Origin: Prinsepia uniflora
Lineage: Eukaryota > Streptophyta > Magnoliopsida > Rosales > Rosaceae
Length of the DNA stretch: 64,000 nt
Direction: 5' to 3'
Assembly: GCA_032719365.1 (NCBI GenBank)
Contig: CM064868.1
Coordinates: 73,087,766-73,151,765, forward strand
The translations under genes and the position numbers were made by a program. Below, piece after piece: positions 9,580-19,221 of the stretch. The notes under the pieces are model-generated. The model was not told the origin of the DNA. It was given only the letters and a program-made list of their open reading frames with translations, and ran no database searches. How positions within the stretch are numbered: position 1 is the first letter of the stretch; each line of letters starts with the position of its first letter.

Positions 9580-12225
9580 TGACAGGACCCGTCCCAATCC
9601 CACTGGGACCACCCGGGGACGTGCCCCGCTCCCGTCTGACAATGACTCTAAACATACCAAAATTACCCTTAAATAAAACCGAAAACTTAAATAGATAGAT
9701 AACATACAACCACAGTGTTTAAAGTGATACTGTCAGACAAGGGAAAGTAAAATACAACATGTGAGCACACTAGTCAGAGTACATTTATTCGGTGCTCAAC
9801 CTACCCACAAGTGGGTGTACAAGTGCACAGCTAGGCAAACTAAATCTCTGCCTCCTCCTCCGGTTCCTCCTCCTCTATTTCCGTGTCAGGGTTTGGAGGG
9901 GTCAGTAAAACAAGGGTGAGTGGGCTAAAATAACAGTTTAGAAATCAATTTAGTAATAAAATAATCATAAGGTTTTACCCCTCCGTTTTCCAAATCTTGC
10001 ATGCAGTGAAAATATAATATTATAATGATATCATAACAAATAAACCACAATAATAATTGAAAGGTGAAACTAACATATCAGTGCACTGTAAAACCCAACC
10101 CAAATGATGTCACGGTTCTAAGGCTACGCGTTGCCACTCAGGGTCTCACACCCGAGACTCTCTAGGTACATCAGCTCCCGGTATCCCGGTCACTGCCCGA
10201 GGTATATAAACATGCCTTCCTGAGAGTAAGCAGCCCAACGGGGGTCAACTCCACTCAGTCAGAGCCCCGTGACTACTCCAGGGTCCACCCAGGCCAACGA
10301 CCCTCCCTGGAGGAGACAATATACACAGGTAGGAAAGTACAGTACAATAACAGTATAGTTTACCCTATGTCCCCCGGACATCCCAAACAAAATCCACATA
10401 TAATCCAGACGGGTCTCATGCCCAAAACATTGTAATAGCATATATAAACAGTTCATAAGACTCATCGAAATCATAAGTGGAAATAGTGAAACAGTTTATG
10501 CATGCAATCCTTTTATAAATCAAACAGCCCACTCACACTCGGTCCTTGCTGCTCAACGATCTCTAAAAACCTGTATTTTTATACCTGAGGGTTACTTAAG
10601 GACCCTATAACATCAATACCAAGACCCTAGAACAGATCCGCCTCAAAATCGCATCCCGGCACTATTCCCGGTGCTTCAAACCCCATTTTGACTAACATAA
10701 CGATCTCCGATCGACACGAAACCACCTCCATTGGATCCGTATCGTCGAAACCTTGAAAATGGTACCGGCCCCACCAAAATCACTGTTCACACGCGCCCCC
10801 ACGCGCCTGGTCAACGTGTGGGTCAACGCTGCTACAGTACTGCTGACGTCAGCAGTGACGTCATGCTGACGTCAGCATGACGTCATCACTGACACTTGTC
10901 AGGTGACACGTGGCATGTTCTGATTGGTCCCTGGTCTGACAACATCTAACAGGATGACGTCATCATGATGCCAGAAGTGACGTCAGCATGATGACGTCAT
11001 CATGCTACAGTACCGGGTCAGACCCGTTTGACTGGAACCGGGTCGCCGTCGACCCACGGCTTGACCCGATTCCACCGTACAATTCCGGCCACCATTTTCG
11101 ACGGGGTTCATCCCTATAGAGTCGTCTAGGTCTGTTCTATGGTTCTACAACCTCAAAATAGAAAGAAAACTAGGAGAAACTCACCAGTTCGTCACTGAAA
11201 CTCACGGCCAACGTCCGATCGTCTTCTCCGGTGATCCACGCCGTCTCCGTCGTCCAAACCGGTCCTGATCAACTCGTCTCTCACCCTAGGACATTTCTAA
11301 CATCACACAATCAATTTCCTAGCACTAAAACACGTTGGTTCGAAACAGGGGAGTAAAAATGGGTTCTCGGGTTTTGGGTCTTACCGCCGCCGTCATGCCG
11401 CCGTCACGCCGCCGTAGCCCTCGCCGTCGTCCAGTTGTGCTCCTGGGGTCCCCACGGTGCAGTCTGGAGCTTCCCCTGCGTCGAGGTGATGCGGTTGTCG
11501 AAGTTTGCTTCTTGGACCCGTTTCCTTAGTGTTTCGGGTCTGAGTTTTGGACAGGAATTTCAGGAGGGGAAATGGGTCGGTTGTCGCCGGTGATGCAGGG
11601 TGATGATGATCAGATGATGGTGGTGATGCTGGTGGTTGGCTGGTGCGATGAGGGTGGCTGGTTCGATCGTCTGGTTTGAGAGAAAATGGAAGGAGAAGCA
11701 CGGGTGATGGGGGGGCTGTATGTGTTTGTGTGTGTTTGTGAGAAACAAAGACAGAGATCGTGCATGAATAAGGAAAGCAGATGAAAATGAAGGGCTGGGA
11801 TTCAATTTGGGCAGTGATCCTACGGCTGGAAACAAATGGAGGGAAATCAATTAATATAAAAATGAATTAAATAGTGTAATGTGCTTTATTGGAATAGTAT
11901 GGCTTGGATGGGTGACACTTGTCACCAATCCACTGGTTGGATTTAAATATTAGGTTGGCACGGATTCCCGTAATAAATTAATATTTTATTCCGTTGTTCT
12001 CGGTTCGTAAATTCCGCTAAAACGCTTCCTTGACCATAACTTCTTCATACGAACTCCGATTTCGGCGTGCCGCCTGTCTACGGATTCGTGACGTCCCGAC
12101 CTACGTTATAGTCATGGGTCAAAGTCCAAATTGTTTCCCGGGTCAAAAGTCAAAGTTTCCCCCCTTTAGGGGCAAAATAGTCTTTTTACATTAAAATATT
12201 ATTATTCTCGGTTCGGGTCGTTACA
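9580..12225 (-). mobile_element. Solo LTR, 2646 bp, TSD TAACG
   Basis: It runs from tgacaggaccc to cgggtcgttaca and is flanked by a perfect 5-bp duplication taacg (9575-9579 and 12226-12230). No PBS, internal domain or second LTR is present, so it is the product of LTR-LTR recombination. The bounding arms are GTGAGTGGGC (9916-9925) and GCCCACTCAC (10527-10536), which differ from the usual pair by a matched double change. Confidence 0.93.
10844..10999. promoter_or_regulatory. Array of seven TGACGTCA palindromes
   Basis: TGACGTCA occurs at 10844, 10856, 10867, 10878, 10955, 10978 and 10992. The first four are 11-12 bp apart, about one DNA turn. TGACGTCA is the classic full-palindrome site for plant bZIP factors of the TGA/CREB-like class. 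The array lies about 1.2-1.4 kb from the LTR start on the sense strand, upstream of the donor-like arm, where a promoter would be expected. No TATA box was assigned. Confidence 0.65.
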
Positions 12226-12230
12226 TAACG

Positions 12231-13015
12231 TGTGTCCTAACAATTGGCATCATCCCTACCACGTGGCACCCTCTGACACCTGCCACACGACACCCTTTGC
12301 CATGTGTCCATGTTAATGTCATCATGATATCATGCTGATGTCACCTGGTGATGTTATCATGATGTCATGCTGACGTCACCCCTCTTGTCGGAGACGACGG
12401 TGGCGCCGTCGTGGCCGTTGTCATCGATCGCCAGAAAACTCCAATTTTGACCCTAAACTTCAAACTTCGATAATTCCCTCAAAACTCAACCAAATTGGAC
12501 AAACTTTATATTATAATTTATCTACTCGATTCCAGAATTCCAAATCAAATCCCAGAATTTATAAAAGATACTTGGATTCCAAGATATGAGCTTCCAAAAT
12601 CGCGGGCTTCTTCCTCCTCTCACATTGTCTATGTTCTACGTCCTCCACCTTCAAACCTAGGCTTATCTTGACCATGATAGCTCCTAGAACATGATTCTAG
12701 CCTTGGTAACTCCAACAACCTCTTAATAACAAAGTAGGAATAATGAGTTATATGTGTGTTTTGTGTGAGTTTGGGTTGCATGGGTTTGAGGGGAAAATGA
12801 GAGAGAAAATGAGATAAAGATAATGAAATGGACATGTGGATAGAAACAAGCCACACCAAAATATCCAAACTCTTCCACCTTCCAAAAACACCCTTCCACA
12901 ATTTAGAAACTCAAATGGGGCAAAATGGTCAAACGTGTTAAAACAATTTCATAAAATCTCAAAAAGATCCCCGAAAAATCCTGTTAAACTTGTAATTAAG
13001 ATCCAGGTCGTAACA
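12231..13015 (-). mobile_element. Old LTR, right part
   Basis: It resumes directly after the solo LTR's target duplication and ends in aggtcgtaaca, a decayed LTR start. At 12240-12390 it carries TGATGTCA/TGACGTCA palindromes and acgtggcacc blocks in the same relative place as the array at 10844-10999. Confidence 0.6.
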
Positions 13016-14170
13016 ATACATGGATTTGATTCTTTGGTAAAAAATATAATATGAAGTTGGGCTTAGATTAGGCTAGGATTGATTCGAATTTAGATTGATT
13101 CGGGCTAAGTTGGGTTAGGTTTGAACCACTATTTTCCTCAATTTTTATTAGACCTCAAAAAGTATTTACATGGGAGGGAGAAATTCTCACCACGAACTAC
13201 TAGGTCATTGAAGTTCGAATTTAAGATTATTGGTTTACAATTTACAACTAATGTCAGTTTGAGCATGATAGAATATTTTATAATATAACTCTTGGCTAAG
13301 AAGAAAAATTACGTAAACAATACCTAAAATTTACAACCACAAGTCATTTGACCTTGTTTATACGGGAGTGGTGACCCCCTATTAGCCGTAATTCACTTTA
13401 CACACATGAAATTAATTATTTGGCTGACCAATTAGCTGTTAAGAAATAATTTAAGAACACCCAATTTGATTTTGAGAAGATTCATCAATCGGGCATTCCT
13501 CCAATAGTTCCATTGATCATGTACTTATTATATATATATATATATATATATTATATACTACGAAGTGTGCGGTGGAATTGACTCCCATTCAATATAAGGA
13601 CTAATTTATTTCTTCAGCCAAACAAAAACACCTGCTTAAATATTTTCTTCAATAAAAAGTTGTCAAAGTGATTAGGAAGATATGCTAACGGGGTTGTTGA
13701 TACCACGAGACCACACAAACTCATGGGTTCACACACTGCACATGCCCACGTTCTTAACCATGGAGCCGATTATGACTGTTTCAGCTTGTCGAGTCAAATT
13801 AGCTATACGTACTTTGTTACAATCTACAGGTGGCAGCTTATGTGCTCTGCATGGCTATTGCCTATAGATCATATGCTTATTTGGTTTGGTTACTCCTCAC
13901 TCCTCAGTTTTTTTCTGACAATTAATCTCGGATTTTCGGAGACTGGATTTGCTCCAAGTGCCAAAAGGTATCCCTATTAAACCTTTTATCCTTTGAATTT
14001 TACTGTGCTGATCATTTATTTTTTCCGAAGGAAAATGTTGGAAGTTTGTGGAAGAGGCCAACAATGTTTTTGGGTTCGATTATTTACTGCTAAGAATAGA
14101 TAATCTTGAGTTAAGGAGCTTATTTGGTGTCTAAATTCTAATCTATCAGGTCTGTGAATTAAAAATCAAG
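13016..14170. other. AT-rich single-copy region upstream of the RPB5 pseudogene
   Basis: No LTR blocks are seen. It contains a (TA)n tract at about 13529-13552 and short ORFs (for example 13723-13980) that I do not recognise. The ctatcag|gtctgtgaatt at about 14141-14160 could be the end of a 5' UTR intron. Confidence 0.5.
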
Positions 14171-15411
14171 ATGGTTTTAGCAGAAGAAGAAATCATGAGG
14201 CTTTTTAGAATTCGAAATACGGTAATGCAAATGCTGAGAGATCGAAATTACTTAGTGGGAGACTTCGAGATCAACATGACAATGGAACAATTCAAGAACA
14301 AATATGGAGACAACATGAAAAGGGAAGATCTCACTATCAATAAAAAGAAGCGAAATGACAGCTCCTATCAGGTAGCTAGGGTTTCATTTTTCAGGTATTA
14401 TTGCACCAGATTCAGATCTAGGATTCTTCAACTCTTACTGAATTGTCCCTTCATTTGTTTCTGCAGATTTATGTCTTCTTCCCTGAAGAAGCAAAGGTTG
14501 GTGTCAAGACCATAAAACTGTACACGAATCACATGAAATCGGAGAATGTTTCAAGAGCAATCTTAGTTACTCAGCAGAATATGACTGCCATGCATTGCAG
14601 AGACCTGCATATATAAGTGAGATATCTTCAAAATTTCAGATGGAAGTTTTTCAGGTCAAGTTTATTGCTTAATTAATGGCATGATAAAATTATTTGTCAC
14701 TATGAAACACCACCATTTTCAAATATGAGCAGGCCTTTATCGACTCTTTTTCTTTAGGGCATCAAGTCTTTACTAAAGATAATACACATTTGAATTTTTT
14801 TTTAATACTCAAAATTGAAAGCTTTAAAGATAATTTTATATTGTGAATTGAATATCAATGAGGATTTTACACTTTTATCCTTATTAAAGAAAGAATGTCA
14901 TGTATAGAGAAAATCTGCATCGATCGTCCATCCAGGCATCCACACATTTAAATTGTTGAATTTTATTTTCCTTATTTTTGTATTGATTCCTTTGGTTTTA
15001 TTAGGAGCCAGAATTGATGGTGAATGTTACAGAGCATGTTCTAATTCCTGAGCATAGAGTGCTTTCAGATGAAGAAAAGAAGACTTTGATGGAGAGGTAA
15101 TTAAACTCTAAAACAAACACAGGTAATAATCAAGTACATGCTGACCCAAGAATTAATATGCATGCTTTATTTTTTGATTCTTATTTCAATTTCAAACAAC
15201 ACTATCTTTAATATAATTATTTTGCTGGATTCACCGGAGAATTCAAATTCAATTGCATATTGATTGCTGTTTAATTTGGACCCAGCTTCCACGAATTCAG
15301 TTGACAGATCCAATTGCAAAATATTACGGACTGAAGCGTGGAGAAGTTATGAAGATAATCTGGCCTAGTGAGACTGTAGGCCGGTATGCTACATACCGTT
15401 CCGTTGTGTAA
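14171..15411 (+). pseudogene. RPB5 (NRPB5)-type RNA polymerase subunit gene copy, disrupted
   Basis: RPB5 is the small jaw subunit shared by nuclear RNA polymerases. Four coding blocks with introns are visible. Exon 1, 14171-14371 (67 codons), has LFRIRNTVMQMLRDRNYLVG and NKYGDNMKREDL. Exon 2, 14467-14654, has IYVFFPEEAKVGVKTIKLYT and NHMKSENVSRAILVTQQNMT. Exon 3, 15005-15096, has EHVLIPEHRVLSDEEKKTL. The last block, about 15286-15411, has LPRIQLTDPIAKYYGLKRGE and ends YATYRSVV before TAA. Exon 2 is 188 nt, so its end (SEISSKF, MEVFQ) is out of frame with its start, and a TAA falls at 14614-14616. No acceptor AG precedes the last block in the right phase, and the usual YTVKETQ-like stretch is unrecognisable. 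Retained introns mean a DNA-level duplicate, not a retrocopy. A sequencing error could explain the frameshift but not the lost exon edge. Confidence 0.9.
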
Positions 15412-15819
15412 AAATAGATTCCTACCCAAAAAAACAGTGGCATAAAATAATATAGTCAATTTTTTTTCTCAAACGGTCGAAAGTAAATGATGTGAACAAG
15501 TGTGTTCAAATAGATGCATGTATGATAATAAAAAAGAAACATTTTTGTATAATAATTAATAGATAATATTTACATCCCAGATCTAACTAGGCGTATCTTC
15601 TCGTATTACATTATTCAATTATCGAATAATTCTTACATAGTATAATAATCGGAACCATGCAACTTCTAATCATTTTTTTAAGATCATTTTGAAAAAAAAA
15701 AAATCAATAACATTAGACGTATTTCAGTTATTTTTTGTTGTCGAAAATGATGAGTAAACATTCTAATGCTATATGTTTATTAAATCTACACCTCAATGAA
15801 AATAATTACATATTTCCTC
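15412..15819. other. AT-rich 3' flank of the RPB5 pseudogene
   Basis: I see no coding or repeat signal beyond A/T runs. Confidence 0.4.
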
Positions 15820-16065
15820 AATTTCGTTCACCAATTACCTGCTTTCTTATTATTTATAAGTCAAAATGTATGCTTTCACTGATTACCTACTTCCCTATTA
15901 TTTGTAAGCCAATGTATACATAATGTAAAAATTGATATAAAATTTGGTACACTTATTACTCTGTTTGATTAGGGCCAGTTGAATTGAGTCAAGTTTCATA
16001 GCATATTCACCGATGTAGATGTGACACATAGTCGATTGATCAGTAAAAACGGATACTTGTTAGAT
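15820..16065 (+). repeat. Direct repeat, copy 1
   Basis: It shares with 16806-17080 the blocks ttcaccaattac, attatttataagt, ttggtacacttattactct and ttagggcca.ttgaatt, plus gcatattc/gcgtattc..cagatgtg. The copies are roughly 1 kb apart in the same orientation and clearly diverged. They could be the ends of a degraded element or an old tandem duplication. Confidence 0.65.
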
Positions 16066-16197
16066 CTAAAATTTATCGATGCATATGCGACCAAATATTA
16101 ATTCAAACTCAATTTTTTGGGAGGCCTTTTTCGGCCCACTATGAAAGGCCTAAACATATTAACAGGGATTAACATGTTCTTACTTCTTAGGCACTGC

Positions 16198-16506
16198 CTA
16201 TTTCGGCATATTGGCATGTATTATCCCCACGTAGGTTATCAAAGGCGGGGGAGACTTGGCAGCCGCCCTAAATTTCATTCTCAAGAAGATTGGATTCAAC
16301 CCCTGAGATTGTGGAATGTCGTCAATATTTGGATATCTAGGAGGAAGAACGAGGGCATCATTGTCGTCCAAAGCGTAAAAAATGGCACAAATGGGGACAT
16401 CAACGGAGGGAATATTAGTGGAAACACCGGTGACGTTGTTGGCTGACAGGGGATAATGGGGACAACCATGAAGGGAAGAATTTGAATGGGATGCCAATGA
16501 CACCAA
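16198..16506 (-). CDS. Unrecognised 102-codon ORF, possibly a gene fragment
   Basis: The reading frame between the two direct repeats begins MVSLASHSNSSLHGCPHYPL and has mixed, non-repetitive composition with several Pro/Ile/Asn residues. I cannot assign a family. It could be a piece of a captured or decayed gene, or chance. No partner exon, promoter or poly(A) signal was found. Confidence 0.2.
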   Translation of the reverse strand: MVSLASHSNSSLHGCPHYPLSANNVTGVSTNIPSVDVPICAIFYALDDNDALVLPPRYPNIDDIPQSQGLNPIFLRMKFRAAAKSPPPLITYVGIIHANMPK

Positions 16507-16730
16507 CGGTGGGAATGGAGTCGGAGATGCCGGTATTTATCTTTTATGGAAATAGGTGGAATTTTTTAAGGACATGGGTAAGTAAATTTTATTATGTTTT
16601 TAAAGGTAATTTTTTTTTTCAATTTCAATTTAATAGTTTGGCATATATTGTTTTTTAAAAGGCCACAAACTTAATGATGAAGCTAGTTGGCCGGAGCAGA
16701 AGCCAGAGAATAGAGAAACATAAGAAAAAG

Positions 16731-16786
16731 AGCCAGACTTCAGATTATAAAAAAAAAAAAGAAAAAAAAAGAGCCAGACTTCAGAT
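16731..16786 (+). repeat. Short duplicated motif in A-rich tract
   Basis: agccagacttcagat occurs at 16731-16745 and 16772-16786, separated and followed by A-rich runs. Confidence 0.8.
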
Positions 16787-16805
16787 AAAAAAGAAAAAAA
16801 AAAAG

Positions 16806-17080
16806 CCAATTACATACTTTCTTAATTACTCTTTCACCAATTACTTATTTTTTAATTATTTATAAGTACAAATATACTCTTTCACCTGTTACCTATTTCC
16901 CCATTATTTTTAAGTAAATATGTACTTTAGATAAGGGAAAAAAAAGTAAAAGTGTACTCAATACAAAATTTAGTACAAAACTTGGTACACTTATTACTCT
17001 TTTTAATTAGGGCCATTTGAATTAAGATAGAATCCATAGCGTATTCGCTGGTACAGATGTGCCATATAATAAAGTGGCCA
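16806..17080 (+). repeat. Direct repeat, copy 2
   Basis: This is the partner of 15820-16065. It is slightly longer because of an extra A-rich stretch around 16925-16960. Confidence 0.65.
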
Positions 17081-17282
17081 TTTGCATTTATACGAAACTT
17101 GGTACACCTATTATTCACATATCCTCGTCGATCTGCCATCTAAGGCCACCTTCTTACCTCAAGTCCACCACCAAATAGCTCGCATGGCTGCAAGGAAGCA
17201 TCCCCCTACCCTTGAATCTGGTCGAAGAGCCCTATACATGCCTCCATGGTGGTGCGGGTGTGCAGTGCAATTGCATGGAAGA

Positions 17283-17283
<1 letters not shown>

Positions 17284-17313
<30 letters not shown>

Positions 17314-17362
17314 GGAGGGAGAGATAGAGAGATAAAGAGAGAAAAAGAGATGAGAGAGAGAA
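17284..17362 (+). repeat. (GA)n microsatellite and purine tract
   Basis: About 13 perfect GA units (17284-17309) are followed by imperfect GA/GAGA-rich sequence. It creates spurious ORFs on both strands. Confidence 0.95.
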
Positions 17363-17387
17363 AATGTAAGGAAAATATATCAGAGTT

Positions 17388-17650
17388 AGCTTAAAACATA
17401 CCCCTATATACACAATTACTAAAATGCCCCTGAGGGTTCTAGATCAGTAACTTTTGTATCTGAACTCTGATTCCTACCTACCATCTGTCTACGAACTCTT
17501 GAGTTCGATACCTAAGCAACGATCTAAGAAAAAATTCCAAAGGATTTTCCAAACTCAAGTTGACCTCTAATCCCCCTCTAAGTCGAAGGTAAAATTATCA
17601 TTTTCCCAATGAAATTCGCAAATTATAAATATTCGGACCGGGTCGTTACA
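17388..17650 (-). mobile_element. LTR fragment, start part
   Basis: It ends in gggtcgttaca and carries the block order tacc.atctgtctacgaactc, caacgat, ttccaaactcaagtt. This matches 60880-61129 better than the main LTR group, so it is a distinct subfamily. A polypurine-type junction follows at 17651. Confidence 0.7.
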
Positions 17651-18606
17651 ACTTTTCCCTTTAATGAAATTTTGTCCTCGAGATTTATGTATGTAGGTCA
17701 AAAGTCAGCCTCCTCTAATTCTTCAAGTACTTCAACATCACTACTGACACGATTCTAGACAGCATACCATCCTGCATGGTGCTTGGGGCATCAATTGTAA
17801 GTCTGACAGTAGCTCAATGATAAACTTAATCTCTCGGTGAAGCGGTAATCTTGGTAAGTCCTCTGGAATTCCGTCTAAAAATCATCTCGCTATTGGTATA
17901 TCTTCAGTAATTCCCTTACCATCCAGGCCAATATCAGTCTAGAAGAAAGTACTTCTTGGTCATCCCTAGGATTTCAGTTAAAATAAAATCATATACCATA
18001 GGACCCACAAAAAATCATGCTATGCATATAAAATGCATGTGGCCAATATTTTCCAAAAATCCCCATTTTATAAAATCATTGAGAAAACCTGGACACAAAT
18101 ATCATAAATCTACTCTTGAGCAATCCTTGGCTCCCTTAAGTCGCAGTTCATTGTGCGAGCTGGCTAATTGGCTGGTATCGCTGTACGATATGTAGATAAA
18201 CCCCAGAAGTTGGTGGGGACACACACTATGATGTCAGTTCGAAAAAAGTACAACCCCTATGATCTAGTGGAGACACACTCCATGATGCTAGTCCAGAAAT
18301 AATATAGCATCCCTAGAGGATGGTCAACAGTGGAAAAAAGTTCATGGAATCAATCCAAAACTTGATTTTGAGACAAATCCTTGACTCCAAAATCCAAGTC
18401 AAAACGTTTCCAAATCGGGCCTATACCCAAACATTCTTTCTGTAAAAATTGTAAAACCTCAATATAACAATTGGATTTATTTTTAGGTATGCATAATCTT
18501 TTATAAAACAAAGTCCATTCATAGTATGTTCAACAACCATAATGTGAGTTGTACCCTCCATTGGAATTCCCAAAAAAACTTTACCTAGTTTGTTCTTATA
18601 CCAATT
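17651..18606 (-). mobile_element. Degraded internal/LTR mosaic
   Basis: 17651-17700 reads as the pre-PPT region (actttt, then cctttaatgaaattttgtcc). From about 17980 the text resembles LTR interior, with a palindrome-rich stretch and aagtccattcatag near 18515. At 18585-18606 gttcttataccaattt looks like a decayed PBS next to an LTR edge. No coding capacity is visible. The exact joins are uncertain. Confidence 0.5.
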
Positions 18607-19216
18607 TGACAGGATCCCCTGCCCTGAGATTACTTTGATATGACCTCGACGAATGGTACGCTCTTGTTTGATAACTCAAACCTCGATCATTAACCACACA
18701 TGAACTATATTGTTTGATATCCTAAGTAATAACCCTCTAACTCGTCTCACCCAACTTTTCTAGAGTCCTAATCTAGTATCCCGACTCATGCTCCCTCGAT
18801 CCCCAACCTACTAAATGACTCGTAAAACCTCAATATAACATGTAAATACTCAAGCAGGGCTATAAACGGATTGAAAAGAACTCGAAATCGTTAGCAACAG
18901 ATTCAAAAAGTAAAAAACAAGGGAACACATGTTGTTCAAGGAAGGCCCCACAAGTGGCCACATACCGGTAGATGTTTGATGAACCTCCCACGTGCCCTCA
19001 CACGCTCGCATGCTCCCCCTTACCCATCCATACGTGCTCACATGCTCTCCCAAGCATCAACATATGCTCCTAAGCACTGACATGCATGTTCATGCACTAG
19101 TAGATGGTCGGAAGCCACACCATGCACCCCACGCATCGAGGTTTGACTGAGAGATGTACCACATGTTAGCCATGCACTAGTTGCAGTAGTTCATACGCCC
19201 TCCATGTGTGCTAATG
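18607..19216 (-). mobile_element. LTR, left part (split by a solo LTR)
   Basis: It starts tgacaggatcccctgcc after the decayed PBS and is rich in catgct/acatgc text. It is interrupted at 19217-19221 by the solo LTR and resumes at 22351-22444. Confidence 0.55.
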
Positions 19217-19221
19217 TGGCA

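Noticed and set aside
14171..15411. Functional RPB5 gene
   Set aside because: There is an in-frame TAA at 14614, exon 2 ends out of frame, and the last exon has no acceptor in phase.
17159..17413. ORFs rich in Ser/Leu or Arg/Glu around 17159-17413
   Set aside because: They are translations of a (GA)n microsatellite.
17651..18606. Short complete LTR element with a 0.95-kb internal domain
   Set aside because: The middle reads like LTR interior rather than internal domain, and both PBS and PPT are decayed, so a mosaic is more likely.
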